DNA from: Arenibacter palladensis
GTDB taxonomy: Bacteria > Bacteroidota > Bacteroidia > Flavobacteriales > Flavobacteriaceae
Direction: 5' to 3'
Assembly: GCF_900129275.1 (NCBI RefSeq)
Contig: NZ_FQUX01000001.1
Location: 186,001 to 250,000 of the forward strand
DNA: 64,000 nt
The stretch's first letter is position 1; every line of letters starts with the position of its first letter. Positions 25,079 through 36,222 of the stretch are shown here, one piece after another. Below the pieces are notes generated by a model, which worked only from the letters and a program-made list of their open reading frames with translations, searched no databases and had not been told where the DNA came from. The position numbers were made by a program, and so were the translations under genes.

Positions 25079-26830
25079 TTAATATCCAGGGTTTTGCTTA
25101 TAAAGTCCACCTGTAAAATCTATTTCACGTTGCGGAATTGGATAGTATTCATCCCTACCTGCCGTAAAAACTGCACTAGACAAGAAATCCCTTTTTGTTT
25201 TTTCCTCGGTTAAATAGGCGTTCAACACTTCTGCTGCCTCACCCCATCTTACTAAGTCAAAGAAACGAGGTCCTTCCATCCCAAATTCCAATCTCCTTTC
25301 AAATTTCAAGGCTTTCCAAGCATAGGCTTTATCCGGGAAAGTAGTGTACTCTTGAACATTGTAAATATCCGTCGCACCTGCATCAATCTGGCGCTGGGTA
25401 CTTACAGCTGCACGAGCCCTAACTTGATTGATCAAAGGTAATGCCTCATCCCAGCGGTCCAATTGTATCAAGGCCTCTGCCTTGAACAGCAAAATATCTG
25501 CATATCTTATAAAATCAACATTCTTGGAAGTACCAACAAACGGTCCTTCCTTAACATAACAAGAGCAATCTGGCGCCTGTTGTTCCTTCATATTTCCAAA
25601 ATAACCATAAACCCCTGGATCTCTAGCCCAGCTAAAGTTATAGACCATATCACCGGTAGTATTAACTGTATTCCTGTATTTAAAAGGTCTTCCTGGAACC
25701 CCTACGGTATGATCCAACCTAGGATCCACCGTTAATCCCACCGCTGGTGTTACTGTTCCATCCTCATTAACTGCAGTGAATATATCCGTATCATTAAAAT
25801 TATCCAAAAAAGGCAATCCAGCAGCATCGGTCTTAAATGCGTTGACCATATTCTGACTGGCCAAATGAAATCCACAACACCCGTATAATGCAGATCCATG
25901 AGGAGAATTAAGTCCCGTTACAAAACTTACCCTACTTACTTTTGTACCGTCATTAATAGAAAATTGGGCAGCCCAAATTGATTCGGGACCATTATCGAAA
26001 CCATCCAAAAAGTTGTTACCGTAATCCCCTTCCAAACTAGCAGTTACCTCGTCAGCGTAATCAATAACCTCTTGAAGTCGGGCAGGATTAATAGATGTTA
26101 CTTGATGTTGGTCATTTTGCTCATAGGCTTGGTAAAGCCTAAGTTTGGCCATATAGGCTGCAGCTGCATTTCTATCTGCCCTGCCAACCTCATCTTGCGA
26201 TTGGGGAAGATTGTTATAAGCAAAAATAAAATCCTCCGCAATTGTATTCCACAATTCATCATTGGGCACATCGTTGGAAACGGCTGAGGTCTCCTCTTGG
26301 GTCAGCCCCTCTTTTATAAAAGGAATCTTTTTAAACAAAAGCTTCAACATAAAGTGGGAATGCCCTCTCAAAAACCTAAGTTCCGCCTGTCTTAAGGTCT
26401 TATTTGCATATTCCGTATCAGGTATGTCGTTGATTACGGTCAACGCAAAATTAGCTCTTGAAATAGCCTTGTAGTAATTGGTCCATGTGCGGGGTGCCAT
26501 CCAATCCCCATAATCTGGAATGGTTAAGTTATATTGCTCATATCGATCTACTACATCTACATCACCTCGACCTCCACCACCTTTATAGGCATCATCGGAA
26601 CGGACACTTCCATACACCCATTGATGTGTAAGGGGACCTATCATTTCATCATTGGCAATCCCTGCGTAGGCAGCTACTACTAAGGCTTCGGCATTATCAG
26701 CTGTCGCCACATTTTCATTGGACAGTACCCCCTCTGGTTCATATTCCAAAAAGTCCTTGTCACAGGAAGCCAGCAAAAACGAAACCAGCACTCCCATTAT
26801 AAATATTATATTTCTTTTCATGATTTTCAA
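25079..26830 (-). CDS. susD: SusD/RagB-family fructan-binding outer-membrane lipoprotein
   Basis: 583 residues. Lipoprotein signal with the lipobox LLASC at residues 19-23, then DKDFLEYEPEGVLS, typical of SusD. The body has tetratricopeptide-like helices (AELRFLRGHSHFMLKLLF, RNAAAAYMAKLRLYQAY) and the C-terminal ALKFERRLEFGMEGPRFFDLVRWGEA block seen in most SusD proteins. It caps the SusC pore and binds the glycan. It follows susC by 3 bases. Ligand inferred as fructan from GH32 and the kinase. Confidence 0.93.
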   Translation of the reverse strand: MKIMKRNIIFIMGVLVSFLLASCDKDFLEYEPEGVLSNENVATADNAEALVVAAYAGIANDEMIGPLTHQWVYGSVRSDDAYKGGGGRGDVDVVDRYEQYNLTIPDYGDWMAPRTWTNYYKAISRANFALTVINDIPDTEYANKTLRQAELRFLRGHSHFMLKLLFKKIPFIKEGLTQEETSAVSNDVPNDELWNTIAEDFIFAYNNLPQSQDEVGRADRNAAAAYMAKLRLYQAYEQNDQHQVTSINPARLQEVIDYADEVTASLEGDYGNNFLDGFDNGPESIWAAQFSINDGTKVSRVSFVTGLNSPHGSALYGCCGFHLASQNMVNAFKTDAAGLPFLDNFNDTDIFTAVNEDGTVTPAVGLTVDPRLDHTVGVPGRPFKYRNTVNTTGDMVYNFSWARDPGVYGYFGNMKEQQAPDCSCYVKEGPFVGTSKNVDFIRYADILLFKAEALIQLDRWDEALPLINQVRARAAVSTQRQIDAGATDIYNVQEYTTFPDKAYAWKALKFERRLEFGMEGPRFFDLVRWGEAAEVLNAYLTEEKTKRDFLSSAVFTAGRDEYYPIPQREIDFTGGLYKQNPGY

Positions 26831-26833
26831 TTT

Positions 26834-29800
26834 TTAAAAGTTCAAGTTAAGTCCCAATGACAGTACAGTTGGTACTGGGATATTATCAACAGTTGTACGC
26901 TCCGGATCCGATCCGATATAATCTTTTGGAGTAAACCAAAATAGATTCTCTCCTTGAAAATAAACTCGTAATCCCGTCATTCCCCAAAATTTGCTGATCA
27001 TCTCCTCGGGTAAAGAATACCCTATTTGCAGATTTCTTATTTTGAAATAAGAATTCTTCCTAAATAAATAATCAGAAGTTCTAAGGTCATTGAATGCCAA
27101 TGACAAGGATGGAATATCGGTATTGGTATTGGTCGGAGTCCAGGCATTAAGAACACCAAGTCCGGCATTCTCCCTTCCTTGCGTAAAATTGTTCCATAAT
27201 ATATAAGGATCCTGACCAATTCTTCCTGCTACCCCAGAACCAAAAACGGAAAAATCAAAATTCTTATAACCAAGATCTATTCGGATACCATACTCTAGAT
27301 CCGGCAATGTATTTCCAATAAAATCACGATCATCGGAATCTATTACATTATCCCCGTTAAGATCCTGGAATTTTAAGCCTCCTGGTCTTGAACCTACTTG
27401 AGTTGGGCTAGCATCGATATCTGCCTGACTTTGGAAAAGCCCATCCGTTTTGTAGCCAAAAATTGAAAATTGAGACTGACCTAAAATAGAATTGGCAGCG
27501 GTTCCAGGAAAACCTGCCCTAACCTCTTCTGGAAGAAATGTAATCTCATCCTTAAAGGCACCAAAATTTGTAGATACTCCCAGAGAAAAACCACTTTCCC
27601 AAGTTTTGGAATAGGCAACGGAGAGTTCCCATCCTTTGGTCTGTGTGGTAGCTCCATTTAAAACACGCTGTTGCCCCTCACCAATAACAGAAGCGATTGG
27701 CGGGGTGATCAAGATATCACTGGTTTTTCTGGTAAAGTAATCAAAGGTACCCACCACCGCATTGTTAAATAGGCCAAAATCCACACCAAAGTTGTATTCT
27801 TTGGTCGTTTCCCATTTCAATGCCGGGTTTGCCGCTTGAATGGAAACAAAGCCTGATGGCAAGGTTCCCCCATTATTTCCGCCTAGATCATAAGCTGTTC
27901 CAACATTATAATATTGATTGAAAAAATCTGGAATATATTGATCCTGATTTGGACCGTAACGGGATTCGTATAGACCAAATCTGGCCAGATCACCAATAGA
28001 TTGGTTACCCACTTCACCATATCCAGCCCGAAATTTTAAATCCGACACCGCTCCTTCATCATTGAAAAAATCCTCTCTACTAATTCTCCAACCCAAAGTT
28101 GCCGCTGGAAAAACACCATATCTATTTTCATCACCAAATCGTGAGGAACCATCCCTACGCACGGTTACTGACGCTAAATACTTATCTGCAAATGCATAGT
28201 TCAATTTTCCAAACTGTGACAATAGGCTGCTTCCACTGGAACGACCTGTATTGGTCCTAGCTCCTGTAGCCGCATCCAGAACAAAATAAGATTCCGTTTC
28301 TACCGCAAAACCATCGGCAATAGCGGTAACCGAATCAAAATCATTTTTAATGGATTCTGTTCCAACCAGTAGACCAAAACGATGATCCCCCAACTCCAAA
28401 TTGTAATTTAAAGTATTGGTGAACACAACGCTAGTAAATTTATTGGTGTCCAAAATCAACCTATTATTGCTCCTATTGACAAATCCATTGGCTACCTTGG
28501 GCTCTATGTCTTTGCGTTTAAAATCATTATAATCCAGGCCAATACTAGTCCTGAAGGTTAAATTGTCCAAAATTTGAAGTTCTGCAAATACATTACCAAA
28601 AATATTGGTCCTTTCCGTATTGTCCCATCTATTTAAATACTGCATCAAAACAGGATTGTTACGATCTGAATATCCCGCACCCAATGGCCCTCCATAATTA
28701 CCATTACTGTCGAACAAAGGTATGGTAGGCGCCAAACTTATTGCCAGTGCCGGAGTAGGGGCACTACCAATATCGGTAGAGGCCAAAGTTTCATCGGAGG
28801 TGGTAAAAGCAGTATTTACCCCGATTTTCAATTTGTCATTGAACAATTTAAAATTGGAATTTAATTTCCCGGAAAATCTTTCATAACCTGTATGTTTTAA
28901 AATACCTGTATTCTTGAGATGCCCCAAATTAATGAGATGAAAGGACTTGTCCGTTCCTCCAGAAATAGAAACTTCGTTATTATAAACATAACCAGTTTCA
29001 TAGGATTCCTCTTGCCAATCAGTATCCCCGGCAGGCACGTTGGTATCACCACCAACATAAGGCTGAAGTGTAACACCATTTAGTACAGGATTATTAAAAT
29101 CACCGTTCCAGTCAAAATTATAGATTTCACCATAACCTCCGGTTGGATCTGCACCATCATTAACGGAAGCCCTCCACAAGGCCTCTCCACGTTGTATGGA
29201 GTTCAACATATCATACCTTTGTTTTTTCTCTGACTGCACGGATAGGTTAGAATTTATGCTTACCCTATATTTTTCATCCCCTCCTGCTTTGGTACTGTTC
29301 TTGGTGGTTACTATGATGACCCCATTACCTGCCCTAGAACCATAAATGGAAGAAGCGGATGCATCTTTTAGAACCTGTACAGATTCTATGGTACTTGGGT
29401 TAAGGCCTGAAAAGACTTCTTGACGAACAGTTGGCACCCCATCAATTACATATAGCGGATCATTATTTCCCAATGTTGTAACCCCACGAATTAGAATACG
29501 GCTACTGGTACCATTTGGATTTCCAGATTTCTCTACGAATAGTCCCGGCACCCTTCCCTGTAAAGCCTGCATAGCATTACCCGAACTTAAACTTTGACCT
29601 TCAACAGGACCAAGTTCCACAACGGTAATGGCTCCGGTTAAATCGGCCTTTCTTTCCGTAGTATACCCGGTTAATACCACCTCGTCCAACATTTGCGCAT
29701 CTGGCTGTAATACAATTGTGAAGGTTGTCTGTCCATTTACCGGAATCTCCATGGTTAAAAAACCAACATAACTTACCGAAAGTGTTGCTTCTGAAGGCAC

Positions 29801-29986
29801 TTCATCAAGTGTGAAGTTACCGTCAAAATCTGTTGTTGTACCGTTGGTAGTACCCGCCACTACCACAGAGGCACCTGGCAATGGCATCCCATCATCCTGG
29901 GAGGTCACCGTACCTTTTATCTGTTCTTGGGCCAATAGCCCCAGGGGAACAAATGTCATTAGCAATAAAAAGAGTTTTAGTTTCAT
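26834..29986 (-). CDS. susC: SusC-family TonB-dependent fructan transporter
   Basis: 1050 residues. Signal peptide ending LLAQ, then a carboxypeptidase-D-like domain (IKGTVTSQDDGMPLPGASV...) to about residue 100. The plug follows, with the characteristic TTLGNNDPLYVIDGVP and SIYGSRAGNGVIIVTTK, and then the 22-strand barrel to a C terminus ending in LGLNLNF. TonB drives import of oligosaccharides into the periplasm. It is 3 bases upstream of susD and 13 after GH32. Full length and intact. Confidence 0.95.
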   Translation of the reverse strand: MKLKLFLLLMTFVPLGLLAQEQIKGTVTSQDDGMPLPGASVVVAGTTNGTTTDFDGNFTLDEVPSEATLSVSYVGFLTMEIPVNGQTTFTIVLQPDAQMLDEVVLTGYTTERKADLTGAITVVELGPVEGQSLSSGNAMQALQGRVPGLFVEKSGNPNGTSSRILIRGVTTLGNNDPLYVIDGVPTVRQEVFSGLNPSTIESVQVLKDASASSIYGSRAGNGVIIVTTKNSTKAGGDEKYRVSINSNLSVQSEKKQRYDMLNSIQRGEALWRASVNDGADPTGGYGEIYNFDWNGDFNNPVLNGVTLQPYVGGDTNVPAGDTDWQEESYETGYVYNNEVSISGGTDKSFHLINLGHLKNTGILKHTGYERFSGKLNSNFKLFNDKLKIGVNTAFTTSDETLASTDIGSAPTPALAISLAPTIPLFDSNGNYGGPLGAGYSDRNNPVLMQYLNRWDNTERTNIFGNVFAELQILDNLTFRTSIGLDYNDFKRKDIEPKVANGFVNRSNNRLILDTNKFTSVVFTNTLNYNLELGDHRFGLLVGTESIKNDFDSVTAIADGFAVETESYFVLDAATGARTNTGRSSGSSLLSQFGKLNYAFADKYLASVTVRRDGSSRFGDENRYGVFPAATLGWRISREDFFNDEGAVSDLKFRAGYGEVGNQSIGDLARFGLYESRYGPNQDQYIPDFFNQYYNVGTAYDLGGNNGGTLPSGFVSIQAANPALKWETTKEYNFGVDFGLFNNAVVGTFDYFTRKTSDILITPPIASVIGEGQQRVLNGATTQTKGWELSVAYSKTWESGFSLGVSTNFGAFKDEITFLPEEVRAGFPGTAANSILGQSQFSIFGYKTDGLFQSQADIDASPTQVGSRPGGLKFQDLNGDNVIDSDDRDFIGNTLPDLEYGIRIDLGYKNFDFSVFGSGVAGRIGQDPYILWNNFTQGRENAGLGVLNAWTPTNTNTDIPSLSLAFNDLRTSDYLFRKNSYFKIRNLQIGYSLPEEMISKFWGMTGLRVYFQGENLFWFTPKDYIGSDPERTTVDNIPVPTVLSLGLNLNF

Positions 29987-29999
29987 AATTGAGTTGTAT

Positions 30000-31625
30000 T
30001 TAGTTAATATTAAGTTGATTCACTTCTAACAAATCAAGCACAAAGTCTTGATTGACCGTCTCTATTGAAAAAGTCTCGAATGGTGCATTGGGAAAGAAGA
30101 TTTCCGTCATTACCGTGGACCCTTCATCAAAAAATAATTCTATGGATGTCTTATCCAGAAGGATAGTCCCGGACAGCATTTTACTGCCGGAAATTCGTTT
30201 TGCTACACTTTTCTTATTCGAGAAAGTATCGGAAAATCCTGTTTTACCTGATTTATTACGATCGATGTAAAAAGTATCATCGATGCCGTTGTATCCAAAG
30301 AGCAATTCGTCCCCTTGCTTGTTGGAAAGCTTAAAAGTGAAGCTATCTTTTTTTATATCTGAAATATTGAAATTCATTGCAGCCCTAGAAAAATTTATCT
30401 TTTCTGAATTGATGAGTACCAATTCCCCATTCACTGCAATATTTTCTTTCTTATACTTTGCACCTTTATAGGCGTCAATTTCATCAACTGGCTTAAAAGC
30501 CAACCTATAGGAATCTGCATCCTTGATCAATTTTATCTCCCTTGCCACGGTCATGGCACTACGCCAGGTCTCGGTAGGTACTTCGTTGGCATATTCCCAA
30601 TTGGACATCCAGCCCATATAAAATTTCCCTCCGTTCTTGGAGGTAACATTGGAAAAAGTTACCCCGGCATAATTGTCCTTCCCAAAATCGATCCAAAAGT
30701 TCTGACCCTTGTTAAGGACTGTTTCAAAATCCTTATCCATGGTAAATTTTGTACCATCAAAGTCACCAATAAAATATTGTGTAGCACTACCGCCATTTGG
30801 ACCTCCAGGATTAACACTTACATAGAGGACCCATTTGGTTTCATCAGTACCCTCTACTGGAACAGGAAATAGATCTGGACATTCCCAAACACCACCATGA
30901 GTTCCAATCTCCCTATTCAATTCCTTGCCGAAATCCGACAACAGCTCCCAGTTTTTAAGGTCCTTTGAACCATAGAACATAACTTTATCTTGGGCAGCCA
31001 AAACCATGACCCATTTCTTATGCTCCTCGTTCCAGGATAACTTGGGATCCCTGAAATCTCTAATTCCTGGATTTTTTATGACCGGGTTTCCTGAATATTT
31101 GGTCCAAGTAAGCCCTTCATCCAAAGAATATGCAATGGCCTGAGACTCAACATCGATTCCATTGGCCTTTTCAATTTCCATATTATGATATGTAAACATG
31201 GCAATTATCGGTACTTGTCCCCCTGTCCCAAACCCAGAGGTATTTTTCAAATCCACCACTGCACTTCCAGAAAAAATATATCCCAGATCATCCGGATATA
31301 GTGCAATGGGCTGCTCCTTCCATTCTACCATATCGGTGCTTATGGCATGCCCCCAATGCATGGGACCCCATTTATTACCGTCTGGATAATGTTGATAATA
31401 CAAATGATAATACCCATTGTAATGGAACATCCCGTTGGGATCGTTCATCCATCCAACCTTAGGTGTAAAATGGTAATTTGGACGATACAATTCCTCTTCC
31501 GCATCCGCAGTACTTTCCTGCTGGACAATAATGTCAGTGTTCTCTTTCTGCCCTTGTTCCTTGCATGCGAAAACCATGAACAGACCAGCAATGGCAACAA
31601 CTAATTTTAATCTATTTTTTTTCAT
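30000..31625 (-). CDS. GH32 fructan hydrolase lipoprotein (levanase/inulinase type)
   Basis: 541 residues. Lipobox VFAC with Cys21, so a surface or periplasmic lipoprotein. The GH32 five-bladed propeller has all three catalytic acids: nucleophile Asp62 in WMNDPNG, stabiliser Asp193 in FRDP and acid/base Glu248 in WECPD. The C-terminal 150 residues are the beta-sandwich common in GH32. It should release fructose from levan, inulin or sucrose-type sugars. Linkage preference cannot be told from sequence. Between the sugar porter and susC in the fructan locus. Confidence 0.93.
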   Translation of the reverse strand: MKKNRLKLVVAIAGLFMVFACKEQGQKENTDIIVQQESTADAEEELYRPNYHFTPKVGWMNDPNGMFHYNGYYHLYYQHYPDGNKWGPMHWGHAISTDMVEWKEQPIALYPDDLGYIFSGSAVVDLKNTSGFGTGGQVPIIAMFTYHNMEIEKANGIDVESQAIAYSLDEGLTWTKYSGNPVIKNPGIRDFRDPKLSWNEEHKKWVMVLAAQDKVMFYGSKDLKNWELLSDFGKELNREIGTHGGVWECPDLFPVPVEGTDETKWVLYVSVNPGGPNGGSATQYFIGDFDGTKFTMDKDFETVLNKGQNFWIDFGKDNYAGVTFSNVTSKNGGKFYMGWMSNWEYANEVPTETWRSAMTVAREIKLIKDADSYRLAFKPVDEIDAYKGAKYKKENIAVNGELVLINSEKINFSRAAMNFNISDIKKDSFTFKLSNKQGDELLFGYNGIDDTFYIDRNKSGKTGFSDTFSNKKSVAKRISGSKMLSGTILLDKTSIELFFDEGSTVMTEIFFPNAPFETFSIETVNQDFVLDLLEVNQLNIN

Positions 31626-31654
31626 ACTTTCAAAAAATTGGGTTTAAGTTTTAT

Positions 31655-33016
31655 CTATTTATTCTCTTTAACCACCTCTACCTTCTTAGTATTTCCGCCA
31701 TTGGACTTACTCAAGGATTTGCTCAAAGCTTCCAAGGAAACCCCCTTTGTTTCTGGCATAATGAAAGCCACAAAGAGCAATTGTAAAAACATCATAAAAG
31801 CAAAGAAGGCAAATACTGTTCCTGCTCCAATAGAGGAAAACAAGACCGGAATCAAGGAAGGGATTACTGCCGCCAAGACCCAGTGGACCGAACTTCCAAA
31901 GGATTGTCCGGAACCTCTTAAATGATTTGGGAAAATTTCGGATATAAACACCCAGATTACGGTACCTTGCCCTACGGCATGTGCGGCAATGAAAAGGAAT
32001 AGAAATATAGCCACGGACATTCCTTCCCAATCAAAGAAAAAAGCACAGGACACCAAGGTGAGTGAAACGATATAACCAAAAGATCCTAGGTACATTAATT
32101 GTTTTCGACCAAGTCTATCGATCAGAAAAATACCCAGGAGAGTAAAAAGCAGATTGGTGACCCCTATTCCAATACTGCTCAATAATGCAGTACTTTCTCC
32201 CAGACCTGCCTCTTCCAAAATTCTAGGGGCATAGTATAGAAAGGCATTAATACCGGAAGCCTGATTAAAAAAGGCCATACAAAAGGCAAGAATTAATGGG
32301 AAGCGGTATTTCTTTATAAAAATGTTTTCGCCCGGTACTTTGTTTTCATTCTCCTGATTTATTTCCAACATCAATTTTTCTACATCCTGACCAGGATTTA
32401 TCACTTTTAGTACATTTAGAGCTTCTTCGGTACGAAGCTTGGTCAGAAGCCACCTTGGACTCTGTGGAACGGTCATAACAAACAGGGTATAGATTACGGC
32501 AGGAATGGCCTCTACCCCAACCATCCAGCGCCAGGCATTTTCACCTATACCACTTAATAAGTAGTTGGAAAAAAAGGCTACCAATATTCCGAAGACAATA
32601 TTAAATTGGTACAAGCCTACTAATTTACCCCTATCCTTGGCCGGGGCTATTTCAGAAATATATGCAGGCGCGGCAATAGTGGATGCACCCACTCCCAATC
32701 CACCTAAAAATCTAAAGAAGGCAAAAGTAACAGGGTCGTTTGCGAATGCAGAACCCAAGGCGGATACGGTATAAAAAATCCCTATCCAGAACAGCGTTTT
32801 CTTTCTTCCCATCCTATTGGTGGGTATTCCTCCAAACAATGCTCCCACTACAGTTCCCCACAATGCCATGGCCATTACTATTGTACCATGGAATACATCG
32901 GAAGAACCCCATAACATCTGTAATTTTTTGTCCGCTCCGGAAATCACTACCGTGTCAAAACCAAATAGAAATCCCGCCAAAGCTGCAGTAATAGACCAAA
33001 CCAATATTTTCTTCAT
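31655..33016 (-). CDS. Sugar porter family MFS transporter (fructose/hexose import)
   Basis: 453 residues with 12 membrane spans. Sugar porter signatures are present: GRKK after span 2, PQSPRWLL before the central loop, DRLGRKQ in the second half and PETKG near the C terminus. It probably imports fructose or fructo-oligosaccharide across the inner membrane by proton symport. First structural gene after the sensor, 231 bases from it, and 29 bases before GH32. Confidence 0.9.
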   Translation of the reverse strand: MKKILVWSITAALAGFLFGFDTVVISGADKKLQMLWGSSDVFHGTIVMAMALWGTVVGALFGGIPTNRMGRKKTLFWIGIFYTVSALGSAFANDPVTFAFFRFLGGLGVGASTIAAPAYISEIAPAKDRGKLVGLYQFNIVFGILVAFFSNYLLSGIGENAWRWMVGVEAIPAVIYTLFVMTVPQSPRWLLTKLRTEEALNVLKVINPGQDVEKLMLEINQENENKVPGENIFIKKYRFPLILAFCMAFFNQASGINAFLYYAPRILEEAGLGESTALLSSIGIGVTNLLFTLLGIFLIDRLGRKQLMYLGSFGYIVSLTLVSCAFFFDWEGMSVAIFLFLFIAAHAVGQGTVIWVFISEIFPNHLRGSGQSFGSSVHWVLAAVIPSLIPVLFSSIGAGTVFAFFAFMMFLQLLFVAFIMPETKGVSLEALSKSLSKSNGGNTKKVEVVKENK

Positions 33017-33247
33017 ATCGCAATTATTAAATACGAAGACTATATTATTACAATTTATTTGGCAATTATTTTGTCAATGTTACAATCTGTTATGATTTCG
33101 TTAACATTAATTAAAACAAACCCAAAACACTGACAACCAGCACATTAATAGAATTATTTTAACAAAGAAGGATTGACCTAGTTACACTGAGGTAACCCAA
33201 AAGTTCAAAATTGATACATGGTAGTGAGGAAAAAAGCTTAAATTACC

Positions 33248-35992
33248 CTAAAGTGATTTTTTATAGGCCCCTGGAGTAACACCATATTTACTTTTGAAGG
33301 CCGTGGAAAAGTAATTTGGGGAGGAAAATCCTGTACTATACCCTATTTCCGACATGGAAAGATCTGTGTTTTCTAGCATGGTTTTTGCATTTTCCAATCT
33401 ATAATTGGAAATGTAATCGCTTACACTTAATCCTATTATTGCTTTGACCTTTCTATACAATTGAACCCTAGAAATATTAAGCGCCTCAGCTAAATTTTCG
33501 ACAGAAAAATTGGTATTGTCAAGGTTCTTTTTTATTTGTTCATTTAGTTGCCGTACAAATAATTGTTCAGGGCTCCCAAACGCTTGTCCCTGATCAATTT
33601 TATGAATGTTATTGGTATAATAATACCTTAACTTTTCTCTGTTATAAAGGAGCGACTTTATAGATTGTGTTAGGATGGAATAGTTAAATGGCTTCGTTAG
33701 ATATAAATCGGCCCCGCTTTTAAGTCCCTGTAGAAAAGAATCCTTATTGCCCAAGGCTGTTAAAATAATAACTGGTATATGCGATGTTCGCAAATCGTTC
33801 TTTAAGATTTCACAAATTTCAAATCCATTTTTATCGGGCAAGTTTACATCACATATAATAACATCAGGAATATTCTCAAATGCCAACTCAATACCATCGG
33901 TACCATCGGATAAGATCATATCATACTCAACACCTAGTTTATTCTTTAGGAAAAAACTCAAATCCCGATTGTCCTCTATAAGTAGAATTGAATAACTATC
34001 CTCCCTAATCTTGGTATCGAGATCCATATAGTTATCATCCATAGTAATATCTTCGGTAAAATCACTCAACGTTGTATCCGCCAAATCTGGGTCAATTACA
34101 ATTTGATCTTCATTAAAATGGGTATTTCCTTTAAATAGGGTAATAATAAATTCTGTTCCGTGATAGGATTTAACTTCAATTTTACCAAGATGAAGTTCCA
34201 CAAATTGTTTACTAAGATGTAAACCTACCCCTGAACTATTTTTCCTATTATTGGAACCCTTAAAAAATGGAGTGAATACATTTTTTAATTCGTTTTCCGG
34301 AATTCCTATTCCATTGTCCTTAAAGTGAATATTAACCGTGCTTTCCCCCAAATTATCGTGAATCTCAATATCTATTCTTCCATTATCCGGTGTAAATTTA
34401 AAGGCATTGGATAAAAGGTTAAAATAGACTTTATCCATTAAATTTCGATCGATAAACAAGTCCAAATCTTCATTATTTGTGGTAATATTGAATTTGATAC
34501 CCCTCTTTTTGGCCTCCCCGATAAATTCTTTAAATATATTATTGGAGAATCTGAAAATATTGGTTTCGGAAGCCCTAACATTGAAATTTTGGTCCTCCAC
34601 TTTCCTAAAATCCAATAAATTATTGATTAGCCTTAGTAATCGATTGGAGTTATTTTGAATCAGCTCCACTTCAAATCCAGTTTTAAATCCCTTTTGCCTG
34701 TCCGTTTCCTTTAGCGATTCTATGGAACTCATAATCAAGGTGATAGGAGTTTTAAACTCATGGGATAGCCCTGTAAAAAAATTCAATTTTGCCTCATTAC
34801 TATCCTTTACCTCATTGGCTATTTTCTCTATTTGATTTCTTTGTACAGTAATCTTTTTATTGATCAACTCCAGTTGTCTATTCTTCTTGGAAATAGCTAT
34901 TTTGGAATATATGCTATAAACGGCAAGACCAAATATAATTACCGAAAATATAATAATGATTTTCAGAATATTATTTTGTGAATAGTAGAGCTGCTCTTGT
35001 CTTTTAATAGCGGAAATCTGAGATTCAATGAGACCTTGCTGTTCATTTATTTTACTGAATTGATTCTGCATTATATCAGCATTAAACTGATCAATAACAG
35101 TGGTGCTCAGAATATTATTTGTAGGCACCACCTCAGCGTTTAAAATTTTCAAGGCGATCTTAATTGCTTCAGCACCACCTGTAGGATACAATATCGTCGC
35201 ATTTAGAACCCCATCTTTTACTAATTGTATGCCTCCGTTAGGTCCATTAAGTCCGTCAACACCAATGATTTTTATATGGCCTTCCATGCCCAAATTCCTA
35301 GCTTCCTCCCAGGCACCCTTGGCCATTCTGTCGTTATGGGCAAAAATATAATCTACAGGTCCGGTTCTTGACAATAATTCTCGTAAACTTTCCGTGATGG
35401 ATTCCTTCTCCCAATCCCCTTCTATGGTTCCTGCAAATTTTATTTTGGGAAATTTATCCAAAATCTGATGAAAGCCTAGACTCCTTTCGTCAGCAGGGGA
35501 AGATCCAGCTAGACCCCTTATTTCAATAACACTTAAAGAATCCTGTACATTGGAAACAATGATTTTTGCAGCATTACGGCCAACTTCAATATTGTCTGCA
35601 CCTACATATGCCGTGTATTTTTGATTGTCCGTTTTCCTATCAACTACCAGAACCGGAATCCCGGCATTCATTGCCTCTTCCACAATGGGAGTAATGGGTT
35701 TGGATTGAATAGGGGAAACAATAATAATATCAACACTGTCAGATATGAATTCCTTTAACTGTGCTATTTGCTGTTGAACATTGTAGTTTGCGTTAGAAAT
35801 GCTCAAAGTAACATTGGGGTACAAAGAGGCTTGTACTTCCATGGCATTATTCATAGATTGCCTCCATTCGTCATTTAACATGGCCTGCGAGAAACCTATC
35901 CGCACTTCCTCTTCTTCAGTCTGTTTTGCACACGAAAAAAGAAGGATAAACAAAGAAATAACAGATATAAAAAAATTTCTTTGGGTTCTCAT
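33248..35992 (-). CDS. Hybrid two-component sensor/AraC regulator of the fructan locus
   Basis: 914 residues. A lipoprotein-like leader (LLFSC) is followed by a ribose-binding-protein-like sensor (about 30-325) with IGFSQAMLNDEWR and VDIIIVSPIQ. Next are a membrane span (about 345-365), a histidine kinase with SHEFKTPI and NLLSNAFKFT, a receiver with phospho-acceptor Asp in ICDVNLPDKNG, and an AraC-type HTH ending TGFSSPNYFSTAFKSKYG. The layout matches the Bacteroides fructan regulator BT1754, whose sensor binds fructose. It lies upstream of the locus it should control, on the same strand. Confidence 0.93.
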   Translation of the reverse strand: MRTQRNFFISVISLFILLFSCAKQTEEEEVRIGFSQAMLNDEWRQSMNNAMEVQASLYPNVTLSISNANYNVQQQIAQLKEFISDSVDIIIVSPIQSKPITPIVEEAMNAGIPVLVVDRKTDNQKYTAYVGADNIEVGRNAAKIIVSNVQDSLSVIEIRGLAGSSPADERSLGFHQILDKFPKIKFAGTIEGDWEKESITESLRELLSRTGPVDYIFAHNDRMAKGAWEEARNLGMEGHIKIIGVDGLNGPNGGIQLVKDGVLNATILYPTGGAEAIKIALKILNAEVVPTNNILSTTVIDQFNADIMQNQFSKINEQQGLIESQISAIKRQEQLYYSQNNILKIIIIFSVIIFGLAVYSIYSKIAISKKNRQLELINKKITVQRNQIEKIANEVKDSNEAKLNFFTGLSHEFKTPITLIMSSIESLKETDRQKGFKTGFEVELIQNNSNRLLRLINNLLDFRKVEDQNFNVRASETNIFRFSNNIFKEFIGEAKKRGIKFNITTNNEDLDLFIDRNLMDKVYFNLLSNAFKFTPDNGRIDIEIHDNLGESTVNIHFKDNGIGIPENELKNVFTPFFKGSNNRKNSSGVGLHLSKQFVELHLGKIEVKSYHGTEFIITLFKGNTHFNEDQIVIDPDLADTTLSDFTEDITMDDNYMDLDTKIREDSYSILLIEDNRDLSFFLKNKLGVEYDMILSDGTDGIELAFENIPDVIICDVNLPDKNGFEICEILKNDLRTSHIPVIILTALGNKDSFLQGLKSGADLYLTKPFNYSILTQSIKSLLYNREKLRYYYTNNIHKIDQGQAFGSPEQLFVRQLNEQIKKNLDNTNFSVENLAEALNISRVQLYRKVKAIIGLSVSDYISNYRLENAKTMLENTDLSMSEIGYSTGFSSPNYFSTAFKSKYGVTPGAYKKSL

Positions 35993-36222
35993 AATAATTA
36001 TGCTAAAGTGTGATCTTCACAAAATTGAAATATTCAAGTAGACACTTCCAATATATTTAAAAAAACTTTCAGAAGTTCATCATACTTTAAATTTATGATT
36101 TAATCAATTCTTATACTATTCTGCCAATATAAATCTTGAGTTATAGGCCGTAATATACTCTATTAGCCTTGCTTAGTTTTCTTAATTTTATTAAGTCGTT
36201 GTTTTTAAATCGGTTCATTTTC

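Noticed and set aside
33017-33247. Operator or attenuator in front of the sugar porter
   Set aside because: The region is AT-rich with no palindrome or clear promoter consensus. Regulation is better explained by the hybrid sensor.
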